Source: SSSZ01 sp016790965
Lineage (GTDB): Bacteria > Pseudomonadota > Gammaproteobacteria > Burkholderiales > Rhodocyclaceae
Assembly: GCA_016790965.1 (NCBI GenBank)
Contig: JAEUNZ010000031.1
Location: 62,001-126,000 of the forward strand
Reading direction: 5' to 3'
DNA: 64,000 nucleotides
Shown one piece after another: positions 8,309-17,063 of the stretch. Every line of letters starts with the position of its first letter. Position 1 is the stretch's first letter. Below the pieces are notes generated by a model, which saw only the letters and a program-made list of their open reading frames with translations, was not told where the DNA came from and made no database searches. A program made the translations under genes and the position numbers.

Positions 8309-9430
8309 TCAGCGGGCGGCAACCGGCTTGGGTCGCTGGCCCAGAAATCCGCCATCGGACGCCAGGCCGTAGGGGCGAAAAACGTCGACCTTGCGGAACC
8401 ACTGGTCGACCATGTAGATGCGTCCGTCCTCGTCCACGTAGATGCCGGAGGGCAGCATGTAGCGTCCGGCGCCGTCCTTCTCGGACCGTTCGCCGATATA
8501 CATGAGCAGGTCGCCGTCGGCGTTGAATATCTGAAAGTTGCCGAAGGCCGCGTCGACCACGTAAACATTGCCTTCGCGGTCAGCGGCGATTTCCTTCGGG
8601 CGGGCGAAATTACCCAGTTGCTTGCCGACCGAGCCGAAGCTCTGCATGTACTTGCCATCGCGGTCGAAGACCTGCACGCGGAAATTGCCCCCGTCGACCA
8701 CGTAGATCTGGCCATTGCGGCCAATGGCAGCGTCCCGCGGCAGGTTGAATTCTCCTGCGCCCACGCCGCGCCGGCCGATGTCGAACAGGTGCGTGCCGCT
8801 CAGGGCATCGAAAACCCGAACCTTGTGCTGATCTGAATTAACGCCACCGATATCGACCACGAGGACACGTTGCCCGGCAGGATCGACGGTCACGCTCGAC
8901 AGGCGTTCGAACAGCTTGGCGCTACCGATCTTGCGCAAGAATTTGCCGTCGCGGCTGTAGACCATGACCGCCTTGAGGGTGGCGTCGGCCACGTAGAGAT
9001 TGCCCGCGCCATCCACGTCGATGCCCAGGGGTTTGACCAGGGTGCCCTGCTCGTCTTCACCGATTTTGAAATAGCGCCCCTCGGGGACGTCGAAGACCTT
9101 GACGAAGCGCTCCGCCGAGTCGCTGACGAAGATGCGGCCCCGATGCACAGCCACGGCGTAGGGCTTTCCCAATCCCTCGGAGCGGTCACCGTCCAGCCCC
9201 GTCACCAGGCGCTTGAAGGCGCTGCCGTCCGCCTGGGGGATCACGTCGGCGCTGCCGTAGAGCGTCCGCTCGTAGACGAAGCGCGGTTCATCTGGCGGCT
9301 CCGGATAGACGAGCGTTTCCCGTCGCGTATCGCCCTTCTGCTCCTGGATGGGCGCGCAGGCCGCCAGGACGATCATGGCCAGGGCAGCCAGCGAGCGAAA
9401 CGCGGGGGAGGAAGGTATTGAGCGAGGCAT
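8309..9430 (-). CDS. NHL-repeat beta-propeller lipoprotein
   Basis: A 373-residue protein with lipoprotein signal and lipobox LAAC, so it is membrane-anchored. About six NHL blades follow, each with the type GIDVDGAGNLYVADATLKAV, AIGRNGQIYVVDGGNFRVQVF, EIAADREGNVYVVDAAFGNF and GIYVDEDGRIYMVDQWFRKV. NHL propellers are protein- or ligand-binding platforms without fixed catalysis. The ATG at 9430 is chosen over one 15 bases upstream because AGGA lies eight bases before it. It lies between the two tetraheme cytochrome genes on the same strand, 24 bases from the first. NHL proteins recur next to extracellular cytochromes in Geobacter-type clusters, so a scaffold or secretion role is inferred. Confidence 0.88.
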   Translation of the reverse strand: MPRSIPSSPAFRSLAALAMIVLAACAPIQEQKGDTRRETLVYPEPPDEPRFVYERTLYGSADVIPQADGSAFKRLVTGLDGDRSEGLGKPYAVAVHRGRIFVSDSAERFVKVFDVPEGRYFKIGEDEQGTLVKPLGIDVDGAGNLYVADATLKAVMVYSRDGKFLRKIGSAKLFERLSSVTVDPAGQRVLVVDIGGVNSDQHKVRVFDALSGTHLFDIGRRGVGAGEFNLPRDAAIGRNGQIYVVDGGNFRVQVFDRDGKYMQSFGSVGKQLGNFARPKEIAADREGNVYVVDAAFGNFQIFNADGDLLMYIGERSEKDGAGRYMLPSGIYVDEDGRIYMVDQWFRKVDVFRPYGLASDGGFLGQRPKPVAAR

Positions 9431-9454
9431 GGCAGGAATCCTCATGGGGATACG

Positions 9455-10189
9455 TCATTTGTCATGGCAGGTGAGGCAGAGACGGCTCCCCTCATTGCTG
9501 ACGCGCAGGAACAGTCGGTTTGCCGAGTGGGGATCGTGGCAACTGCTGCACTCCACGTAGGGGATTTCCCCACCGGGGGCGGCGCGGGCATAAAGCGGCA
9601 GGTCACCCCGAGTGCGCAGCGCGCTTGGGCCCGCGGAGGAGACCCACCACACGCTGCGGTTATCCACCATTCCGCGGCTGGGCAGGCGGAATTCATCGAG
9701 GGATTTGAGATGACGCGCCGCCCGGGAAGGCGCCTCGTCTTCCTTGGCTTCTTCTTCCCCGCGCCGTTCCCGCCCGCGGGAAAATCCCCGATAGGGAATA
9801 CCGAATGGGTGGTCGGAGTCCGCCGCCATCACGGAAAACGCCTGATTTGCGTCGTGGCATGACAGGCAGGCGATGGATTGGGAACCCACTGCGACTTTGT
9901 CACCGAACTGGAGCCGTCCGATGTCGTCATACATGACAAAAGCGTGATTGCCGGGCAAGGAAGGCTGCCAGGCCGGCTGGGCCACCCCGGAGCTGCGCTC
10001 CAGCGAAGGCCCCACGGGAATTTGAGGCGTGTGACAGAAGACGCAGACCTCTTCGGCATTGACCGCCTCGCGGGCGCGGGTCAAATTGTGGGGGGTCCCC
10101 CTGATGTCGGCGGCAAATCCCCAGGGGGCTGCCACGAGCACAGATCCCAGGAGGGCGAGGACCGCCGAAATTCTTCGCAAGCTCATCAT
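9455..10189 (-). CDS. Secreted tetraheme c-type cytochrome, paralogue
   Basis: A 244-residue protein with signal peptide ending PWGFA. It has four heme motifs (CVFCH, CLSCH, CSSCH, CLTCH) in the same order as the 7227-8105 paralogue. The frames IRGTPHNLT, SDHPFGIPYRG, RSVWWVSSAG and YVECSSCHDPHS correspond segment by segment. Differences: the TPH after the first heme is TPQ here, with a His in LPGNHAF as a possible substitute ligand, and a charged insert (SRGRERRGEEEAKEDEAPSR) replaces the Gly/Ser-rich loop. Start codons GTG 10210, ATG 10189 and ATG 10186 are possible; the ATG pair directly before the signal peptide is preferred. It is the first gene after the hairpin at 10226-10262. Confidence 0.9.
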   Translation of the reverse strand: MMSLRRISAVLALLGSVLVAAPWGFAADIRGTPHNLTRAREAVNAEEVCVFCHTPQIPVGPSLERSSGVAQPAWQPSLPGNHAFVMYDDIGRLQFGDKVAVGSQSIACLSCHDANQAFSVMAADSDHPFGIPYRGFSRGRERRGEEEAKEDEAPSRAARHLKSLDEFRLPSRGMVDNRSVWWVSSAGPSALRTRGDLPLYARAAPGGEIPYVECSSCHDPHSANRLFLRVSNEGSRLCLTCHDK

Positions 10190-10225
10190 GGCTACCCAGG
10201 CCAAGGACACCCTGGCGGCGGAAGA

Positions 10226-10262
10226 AGAAAAATCCCGCGGTCCGGAAACCCGGACCGCGGGG
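10226..10262 (-). terminator. Strong hairpin between cytochrome genes
   Basis: CCCGCGGTCCGG and its complement form a 12-bp or longer GC stem with a 3-base loop, flanked by T runs on the minus strand and A runs on the plus strand. It should end transcription of the monoheme cytochrome gene and insulate it from the tetraheme operon, or lower expression of that operon by partial termination. Confidence 0.75.
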
Positions 10263-10329
10263 AAAAAGACTTCCGGTCAATACGAGGGGAGAGGTGGTGA
10301 GATTCACCTGTCCGGAAGTCCGTCGGAAA

Positions 10330-10677
10330 TCAGCGATCGCGGGCGCCAAGCCGGCCAGGGGGCGCGTCCAGCATGTAATTCAGGGCAGCGCTCGCCTCGG
10401 CGGTGCTCAGAGAGGCGTTCCCCCCTTTTGGAGGCATGGCTCCCTTGCCCCGCAACACCGCGAGGAGCAACTCGGCCCGCCCATTGGCGCTGCCACCGCG
10501 GGAATGGCGCAAATCCTCAAGCCGCGGCGCTCCCCCGTTACCCGTCGAATGGCACATGGCGCAACTCTGGGCATACACCTCGGCTCCCGTCAGTGGATTG
10601 GCTCCTGCTACGGCGAACGGCCACGCCGCCGGTGGAGCGAGGACGAGAAAAAACACTTTAAGCGCTCTTTTGATCAT
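10330..10677 (-). CDS. Monoheme class I cytochrome c
   Basis: A 115-residue small periplasmic cytochrome. Its N-terminal signal peptide (ALKVFFLVLAPPAAWPFAVAGA) precedes the heme motif CAMCH at about residues 39-43. A Met-containing loop GKGAMPPKGG supplies the probable sixth ligand and the C-terminal helix is SAALNYMLDAP. This is the fold of small cytochrome c5/c555-like electron shuttles. It would carry electrons in the periplasm, possibly to or from the multiheme proteins encoded on either side. The gene is divergent from the triheme cytochrome gene at 10863, so the 185 bases between them should hold two opposed promoters; none was clear enough to mark. Confidence 0.9.
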   Translation of the reverse strand: MIKRALKVFFLVLAPPAAWPFAVAGANPLTGAEVYAQSCAMCHSTGNGGAPRLEDLRHSRGGSANGRAELLLAVLRGKGAMPPKGGNASLSTAEASAALNYMLDAPPGRLGARDR

Positions 10678-10862
10678 CGTGGACGGCCTGTCTCCTGGCG
10701 CCGAACGTTGCTGTCGGGGGTCTTTGCCTACAGACCCGCTCTTGGTCCGAGTCTTCTAGCAATCGGCATGCCACTTCCCGAATCCGGGAAACTGGTCCGC
10801 TTCTTGCAGGCGTCGCCCCATCCCGTTCGCGGCAGCGAACTCCCTTATTCGAGGATCGGCTC

Positions 10863-11906
10863 ATGCCCTTCACCCCTTTTGCGCTTCGGCCGTTGCGCCG
10901 CGCGGCGCAACTCGCGGCCTTTCTCCTGCTCGGCTTCTCGGCCGGCGCTTTCGGTGCCGAGCGTTTTACCGGCGGCGGAGCCGGCCGGCCCGAGGTGCTG
11001 TATCACAACTACTGCTCCGTCTGCCATGGCGACCGCGGCGATGGCAACAGCCGCGCCCGCAATAGCCTCGTCCCCCCGCCGCGGGACTTCACCCGGGCGT
11101 CCGAACTTACCCGCGACACCATGCTCACCATCGTCACCCACGGCAAGCCCGGCACGGCCATGACGAGCTGGAAAACCCAACTCAACGAGGCCGAGATCGC
11201 CGCCGTGGTGGATTACATCCGCAAGACCTTCATGCAGGTCGCCCTCGATTCCCGCCTGCAGCGGGGACGCAGTCTCTACGCCCAGAACTGCATGGTGTGC
11301 CACGGCGACCGCGGCCAAGGAGCCAGCAGCCAGGCCGGTTTGAACCCTCCGCGGGACTTCACCACGCCCCAGGCCCGCGCTGAACTCACCCGGGAGCGCA
11401 TGCTGGCCTCAGTCACCCACGGACGGGCCAACACGGCCATGGCGGCCTTCGCCGGCCGCCTGCCCGCCGCCGACATCGAGGCGGTGGTGGATTACGTTCG
11501 GGCCGGCCTGATGCTGCCCTCGTCATCCGAAGCCATCTCGGGGACCAACGCCCACGCCGGACGCGCCCGGTCGGGTCCGGAAAATCCCATGGCCCTGCCC
11601 TTCCCCAATGGCCTGCGCGGCGTGGCCGCCCGGGGTGAGAAAACCTACGCCGCCAACTGCGCCACGTGCCATGGTGCCAAAGGGGACGGCAAGGGGCCCC
11701 GGGCCTACTTCATCAATCCCAAGCCCCGCAATTTTTTGGATCCCACCTTCCGCGGCACCTTCAACCGGCCGGCCCTCTACACCGCCGTGGCCGACGGACG
11801 CCTGGGCGCCGAAATGCCGGCCTGGAGCAAGGTGCTCAACGAGCAGGAAATCGCCGACGTGAGCGAATACGTCTTCCTGCACTTCCTGGGAGGGAGACCG
11901 CTTTGA
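10863..11906 (+). CDS. Triheme class I cytochrome c, three tandem domains
   Basis: A 347-residue secreted protein with signal peptide to about residue 32. Three consecutive class I cytochrome domains follow with heme motifs CSVCH (51-55), CMVCH (143-147) and CATCH (266-270). Each is followed by GD[RK]G-type glycines and a Met ligand loop (GKPGTAMTSW, RANTAMAAF, LGAEMPAW). The recurring PPRDFT and NPKPRNFLDP segments are typical of c-type subunits that accept electrons in the periplasm. GAGGA lies seven bases before the ATG. The next gene (12086) has the same three-heme layout. Periplasmic relay between inner-membrane donors and the outer-membrane tetraheme system is inferred from context only. 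Confidence 0.92.
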   Translation: MPFTPFALRPLRRAAQLAAFLLLGFSAGAFGAERFTGGGAGRPEVLYHNYCSVCHGDRGDGNSRARNSLVPPPRDFTRASELTRDTMLTIVTHGKPGTAMTSWKTQLNEAEIAAVVDYIRKTFMQVALDSRLQRGRSLYAQNCMVCHGDRGQGASSQAGLNPPRDFTTPQARAELTRERMLASVTHGRANTAMAAFAGRLPAADIEAVVDYVRAGLMLPSSSEAISGTNAHAGRARSGPENPMALPFPNGLRGVAARGEKTYAANCATCHGAKGDGKGPRAYFINPKPRNFLDPTFRGTFNRPALYTAVADGRLGAEMPAWSKVLNEQEIADVSEYVFLHFLGGRPL

Positions 11907-12085
11907 ACCTGGAAGCCTTGGCGGACCGCTTGCCAATGCCCGGCAATCCTTGCGCCCTGGACCTCCGCGCCGCTCCGGAACGCCCGCCCCTGTGCTGGCA
12001 TCGCTGCGCGCCTGCGGGACGGCCTGCCTGGAACGCAGGAAGCCATCGCTGCAATTTGGGCCTGCGCTGAACCGAGAGTTCCAAG

Positions 12086-13048
12086 GTGAAGCACTGGCTG
12101 GTGGCCCTGCTCGTCATAGCCTCCTCCCTCGTGGAGGCGGCCGATGATCGCCTGGAGGCCGGGCGCGCGGTCTATAACTACCGCTGTTACTTCTGCCATG
12201 GCTATTCCGGCGACGCCAAGACCCTCGCAGCGAGCTTTCTGGACCCGGGCCCCACCGCTTTCGTGGCCGCAGACCCGGGCCGCCTGAACGAAGGCTTCGT
12301 CCTGGAAACCTTGCGCCAGGGGCGCCCGGGGACGGCGATGAAATCCTTCTCCGGCGTTCTGGCCGAGCAGGAGATGGCCGCGGTGGCCGCCTTCGTCGTG
12401 GACGAATTCGTGCGGCGCAAGGCCGCCAACACCCGCTACCATACGGCGGAGAACGGTTGGCCGGACCACGAGCGCTACCGCCCCGCCTTTCCCTTTGCCC
12501 GGGGCGAAATCCCCCTTTCCCGCTCCTGGGAAGCTCTCTCGCCGGAGGAACAGGGGGGCAAGCGGCTCTATCTGGCCAGTTGCGTCACCTGCCACGACCG
12601 GGGTGCCTCCCAGGCCGACGACATTGTTTGGGACGCCCGTCCCCTCTCCTACCCCCGCAACCACTTCTCCCTTGGGGCGTCACCCGTCGACGCCATGGCC
12701 AGCGCCAGCCCCTACGCGCTGCACGACAGGGTTCCCAAGCCCGGCCGGCTCAGCGGGGCGGAGCGCCGCGGCGAGCGACTCTTCCAGGCCAACTGCGCCT
12801 TCTGCCATGGTGCCGACGGCACGGGCAGGAACTGGATCGGACAGTTTCTCGAACCCCACCCGCGCAATCTGACGGACCCGGCCTTCATGGCCGGCGCGAG
12901 TCGCCGCACCATCGCCCACGCCATCCGCGAGGGACTTCCCGGCACCTCGATGCCGGCCTGGAAGTCCGTCCTCGGCGAGGCCCAGATCGCCGATCTGGTG
13001 GCCTACATCTCCCGGGTCTTCCACCCCTTGCCCGCAGAGAGGCGATAG
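12086..13048 (+). CDS. Triheme class I cytochrome c
   Basis: A 320-residue protein with a short signal peptide (WLVALLVIASSLVEAA). Heme motifs are CYFCH (34-38), CVTCH (166-170) and CAFCH (237-241). Met ligand loops are visible after hemes 1 and 3 (RPGTAMKSF, LPGTSMPAW). The middle domain is atypical: it has no clear Met loop and runs through DIVWDARPLSYPRNHF, so its heme may be differently ligated. The start is GTG with GAGAG about eight bases upstream; no ATG fits. It lies 179 bases after the previous triheme gene on the same strand; the gap holds no other recognisable gene. Both are probably co-transcribed. Confidence 0.9.
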   Translation: MKHWLVALLVIASSLVEAADDRLEAGRAVYNYRCYFCHGYSGDAKTLAASFLDPGPTAFVAADPGRLNEGFVLETLRQGRPGTAMKSFSGVLAEQEMAAVAAFVVDEFVRRKAANTRYHTAENGWPDHERYRPAFPFARGEIPLSRSWEALSPEEQGGKRLYLASCVTCHDRGASQADDIVWDARPLSYPRNHFSLGASPVDAMASASPYALHDRVPKPGRLSGAERRGERLFQANCAFCHGADGTGRNWIGQFLEPHPRNLTDPAFMAGASRRTIAHAIREGLPGTSMPAWKSVLGEAQIADLVAYISRVFHPLPAERR

Positions 13049-13118
13049 CAGGCACACTGGCACCGAACTTGCGTTTCGCCTCGAATCGGCCCGATCCGAA
13101 GGGCCGTCCTGGGGGAAA

Positions 13119-16100
13119 ATGCGCGCGCCCGACTTGGCCAAGCACTGGAGAAACGCCCTGCGCCAGGCAGGGGTATTCGAGCACCTTCTGGCCGCGGCAG
13201 CTGCCTTGCTGCTCTGGCTTCCTCTCGCTGTCGTTCTGACCGTCAGCCACCGCCAGTTGGGCGAGAGTCTGGCCGCCGAGGCCATCTCGAGGGCCGATCT
13301 GCACGGGCGCCTGATGGCGGCTACGGTGGATCGCGTCGTCGCCTCGGTCCAGCTTCTGCCTCTTGCCCTGGGTGGCCGGGACGCGGAAGAAGTGCGGCGC
13401 CTGCTGGGACGGCTCTCCAGACTGGGCAATCCGGGCAGCCGTTACGAACTGATCCTTCCCGGGGGTGAGAAAACCCTTCTCCATTCCGGCAATCCGGAAC
13501 CCTCTTCTGGCCGCAATCCCCTTCCCCTGCCCGGAGCCGAGCTGAGCCCCCTGGGCGACCTGGCCTGGAGCCTGAGATCCGGAGACATCATGGTCAGCCA
13601 GGCGCTCTTCCTGCCCGCTCCGGAAGGCAACCCCCGCTTCTGGGGCTATGCCAGCGCCACCCTTCCCTTTGCCGATCTCGTCCGGGCCATCCAGCTCGAG
13701 CCCCTTGCCGCCGAAGGCCTGGGCGTCTCTCTGCGCCATCACTCGACCGGGCAGGAAGCGCCGGTCACGCTTTACTCGGCCCCAAACGGCGAGTCGACCG
13801 CGAGTGCCGTGCGCAGCGTGTCTCTGCCCCGTAGCGGAACGCTGCAACTGGAAATCCAGCCACGCCGGGGCCCCCCTCCCTTCGTGGCGGCCCTGGGGTG
13901 GCTGGCGGCAGGACTCATCCTCTTCCCGCTGCACGGGGCGCTGCTCATTATCATCTGTCGGCGGCGGGAACAGGAGAGCGGCGGGCCCGACCCCGTCGAG
14001 CGCCAGCAGTCCCTGGAGCGCGAGATTGCGCAGCGCATCCTTGCCGAGCGCCTCCTGGAGCGCTCGCACCAGATGCTGGACGCCATTTTCGAGCACCTGC
14101 CGGGCATGGTGATGGTCAAGCGGGCCGACGACCTCCGGGTATCCCGCGTCAACCGCGGCGGCGAGGCGCTCCTGCAACGCCAGCGGGATCTCATCATCGG
14201 CCGCGCCAACGAGGAACTGTACGAACCCGCTCTGGCGGCCCGGCTGACGGCCAGCGATCACCAGGTGATGAACGAGCGCACCGTGGTCGAACTGCCGCTC
14301 ACCAAGCTTTCCCTCCCGGGCCAGCCCGATCGCTGGGTGCGCATTCGCAAGATCGCCCTGTGCGACCGGTCCGGCTTGCCCGAGTACGTTCTGGAATTCG
14401 GCGAGGATGAAACCGAACGCCAAAATCTCGACCTGCGCCTGCGCGAGCACCTCAACTTCCTCGAGCAACTGCTGGAGGCGATACCGGCCCCCCTCTTTTT
14501 CAAGGACTCGCGCGGCCGCTACATCAGCGTCAACTCCGCCTTCGAGCGCTTGATGGGACGCAGCCGGGCCGAGTTGGCGGGAAAGACGGTCTTCGACATC
14601 GCGCCCCCTTCCCTCGCCTTCACCTATCACCGGGCCGACATCGAACTCCTACAGGCCGGCGGAACGCAAATGTACGAAACCGCCGTCGAGACCGCCGATT
14701 CGGGCACCCGAGCGGTGATGTTCCACAAGGCGGTCTTCCGCTCCACGACAGGCAGTGCCGGGGGTATCGTCGGCGTTGTCCTCGACATCAGCGAACGCAA
14801 GGAGGCGGAAGGCCGCATCCGCCGTCTCAATCGTATCCTCACCGTGCTGAGCGAAACGAGCCAGGCCATCGTGCGCATCACGGACCGGGAGGCTCTGCTG
14901 ACCACGGTAGGCGATCTGATCCGCGAAAAGGGCGAATTCCCCGCGGCCTGGGTCTATCTGTGTGGCGGCGGCCGCGAATGCCGTGTCGTGACCGGCCAGC
15001 CCGAACTGAGCGATCTGGCGCGGGAAGTCACGCGCAATCACGGCATCTGCCGCTGCGGGGAAACGGCCGCAGAAGCACGCGATGCCGGCACCTGGTACGC
15101 AGCCAGCCTCCCCCGCCGGGTTCCCGGAGGGCTCGATTCCTATATCGACCTTCCCCTGCGCCTGAGGGGCAATCCCGTTGGCGGTATCGGCATTCTCGGC
15201 CAGGGGCTGGACGAGCTGCCTTCAGAAGAGAGGCGCATGCTCGTCGGGCTCGCCGACAACGTGGCCTTCGCCCTGGAGGCGCTGGAGGAAGCCGAGGCGC
15301 GACGCGCGGTGGAAACCCGACTGCACCTGTCGGCACGGGTCTTCGACACCAGCGCCGAAGGAATCGTGGTCACCGACGCCAGCAATCACATCCTCCTGGT
15401 CAACAAGGCGTTTTCCGCCATGACCGGATACGCCCCGGAGGAAGTGATCGGCCGCAATCCCCGTCTGCTCAACTCGGGGCGCCAGAGTCAGGAGTTCTAC
15501 TCCCGCATGTGGGAAACTCTTCTCGAACATGGGGAATGGCGTGGTGAAATCGAGAATCGCCGAAGCAGTGGAGAAATCTTCCCTGAGTGGCTGACCATCA
15601 GCGTGGTGCGGGACGCAGCCGGCGCCGTCACCAATTTCATCGCTGTCTTTTCGGATCTCACCCGCCACAAGGAAATCGAGGCGCGCCTCGACTTCCTGGC
15701 CTATTACGACAGCCTGACCGGGCTGCCGAACCGCAGCCTCTTTGCCGATCGCGTGCAGCAGGCCCTGGCCCGCACCGCGAGCGGGCCAACCCACAAGGCG
15801 GTGCTCCTCCTGGACATCGACCGTTTCAAGGTCATCAACGATTCCGTCGGACAGAGCGCCGGCGACCGGGTGCTGCTGGCCATCGCCGAACGCCTGCAAG
15901 CCTGTGTCCCCGAGGGGTCCTGCATGGCCCGCCTGGGAGGGGACAATTTCGCCATTCTGCTGGAAGGCGTCGACGGGCCAGACGGCGCCGCCGCCCTGGC
16001 GCGATCGGTCCAGCGCCGGCTGCGCAAGCCCCTCGCCGCCGGGGACACGGAAATCCATCTGGCGGTCAGCATCGGCATCAGCGTTTCCCCGGAAGACGGC

Positions 16101-17063
16101 ACATCGGCAGAAAGCCTCATCGCCGCAGCCGACACCGCCCTCTATGCGGCGAGCGGTTCCGGCGGCAACGGCTACCGCTTCTTCGGCCAGGACATGAACC
16201 GCCATGCCTCCGAGCGCATGAGGATGGAAAGCCGCCTGCACACGGCCCTGCAACGGCACGAGTTCCGCCTGCACTACCAGCCGCTGGTGGACGCCGAAAG
16301 CGGGCGCATCATCGGCGCCGAAGCGCTGTTGCGCTGGTTCAACGACGATTTCGGCGGGGAGGTGAGCCCGGCCGTCTTCGTGCCGGTGCTGGAAGAGACC
16401 GGCTTGATCGTCCCGGTCGGGGAGTGGGTGCTGCATACCGCCTGCGAAGAAAACGCCCGCTGGCGCACCAGTCTGGCCTGCGACCTGTCGGTGGCGGTCA
16501 ATCTGTCGGTCATTCAATTGACCGACGAACATCTGCCGCACAAGATCGCCAGCCTGCTCGCGCGCCTGGACTTTCCGCCCGACCGGCTGGAAATCGAGCT
16601 GACCGAAAGCGCCGTCATGCGCGACGCTACGGCCGGACTGGCCGCACTGCGCAGCCTCAAGAGCCTGGGTGTGCGCCTTTCGGTGGACGACTTCGGCACT
16701 GGCTATTCCAGCCTGGCCTACCTCAAGCAGTTTCCCCTGGATATTCTCAAAATCGACCGGTCTTTCGTCACCGATGCGCCTTATCTGCCCGAAGCGGCCT
16801 CCATCGTGCGCGCCATCGCCGCCCTGGGCCACGCCCTGCAACTGGAGATCATCGCCGAGGGCGTCGAGGACAGCGAGCAACTGGAGTTCCTGCGCGACGC
16901 ACGCATTGAGGTTCTGCAGGGCTACTACTTCTCCCGCCCCTTGCCCGCCGAACAGTTTCGCCGCCTGGTGACCGATCTGGGCAGTTTCCCCTTACCCAGC
17001 ACCCCTCGGCCCCCGGCGGTCATCACCCCCCTACACCCCCTCAAGGCCCGCGGCCCGGGCTGA
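13119..17063 (+). CDS. Multi-sensor PAS/GAF/GGDEF/EAL c-di-GMP protein
   Basis: A 1314-residue inner-membrane signalling protein. Layout: membrane helix at about 20-44, periplasmic sensor to 250, second helix about 253-277, PAS (315-430), PAS (444-565), GAF (566-725), PAS (728-855), GGDEF (858-1020), EAL (1036-1280). The cyclase motif reads GGDNF (940-944), with Asn replacing the metal-binding Glu, so cyclase activity is doubtful. The phosphodiesterase domain keeps EALLRW, NLSV, ELTESAVMRD, DDFGTGYSSL and KIDRSF, so it should hydrolyse c-di-GMP. It begins 70 bases after the triheme cytochrome gene on the same strand, which suggests control of this locus or of biofilm state by redox or ligand cues. 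Confidence 0.92.
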   Translation: MRAPDLAKHWRNALRQAGVFEHLLAAAAALLLWLPLAVVLTVSHRQLGESLAAEAISRADLHGRLMAATVDRVVASVQLLPLALGGRDAEEVRRLLGRLSRLGNPGSRYELILPGGEKTLLHSGNPEPSSGRNPLPLPGAELSPLGDLAWSLRSGDIMVSQALFLPAPEGNPRFWGYASATLPFADLVRAIQLEPLAAEGLGVSLRHHSTGQEAPVTLYSAPNGESTASAVRSVSLPRSGTLQLEIQPRRGPPPFVAALGWLAAGLILFPLHGALLIIICRRREQESGGPDPVERQQSLEREIAQRILAERLLERSHQMLDAIFEHLPGMVMVKRADDLRVSRVNRGGEALLQRQRDLIIGRANEELYEPALAARLTASDHQVMNERTVVELPLTKLSLPGQPDRWVRIRKIALCDRSGLPEYVLEFGEDETERQNLDLRLREHLNFLEQLLEAIPAPLFFKDSRGRYISVNSAFERLMGRSRAELAGKTVFDIAPPSLAFTYHRADIELLQAGGTQMYETAVETADSGTRAVMFHKAVFRSTTGSAGGIVGVVLDISERKEAEGRIRRLNRILTVLSETSQAIVRITDREALLTTVGDLIREKGEFPAAWVYLCGGGRECRVVTGQPELSDLAREVTRNHGICRCGETAAEARDAGTWYAASLPRRVPGGLDSYIDLPLRLRGNPVGGIGILGQGLDELPSEERRMLVGLADNVAFALEALEEAEARRAVETRLHLSARVFDTSAEGIVVTDASNHILLVNKAFSAMTGYAPEEVIGRNPRLLNSGRQSQEFYSRMWETLLEHGEWRGEIENRRSSGEIFPEWLTISVVRDAAGAVTNFIAVFSDLTRHKEIEARLDFLAYYDSLTGLPNRSLFADRVQQALARTASGPTHKAVLLLDIDRFKVINDSVGQSAGDRVLLAIAERLQACVPEGSCMARLGGDNFAILLEGVDGPDGAAALARSVQRRLRKPLAAGDTEIHLAVSIGISVSPEDGTSAESLIAAADTALYAASGSGGNGYRFFGQDMNRHASERMRMESRLHTALQRHEFRLHYQPLVDAESGRIIGAEALLRWFNDDFGGEVSPAVFVPVLEETGLIVPVGEWVLHTACEENARWRTSLACDLSVAVNLSVIQLTDEHLPHKIASLLARLDFPPDRLEIELTESAVMRDATAGLAALRSLKSLGVRLSVDDFGTGYSSLAYLKQFPLDILKIDRSFVTDAPYLPEAASIVRAIAALGHALQLEIIAEGVEDSEQLEFLRDARIEVLQGYYFSRPLPAEQFRRLVTDLGSFPLPSTPRPPAVITPLHPLKARGPG

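Noticed and set aside
12885..16880. Long minus-strand open frames across the PAS/GGDEF/EAL gene
   Set aside because: They are shadows; the plus strand shows complete PAS, GAF, GGDEF and EAL motifs.
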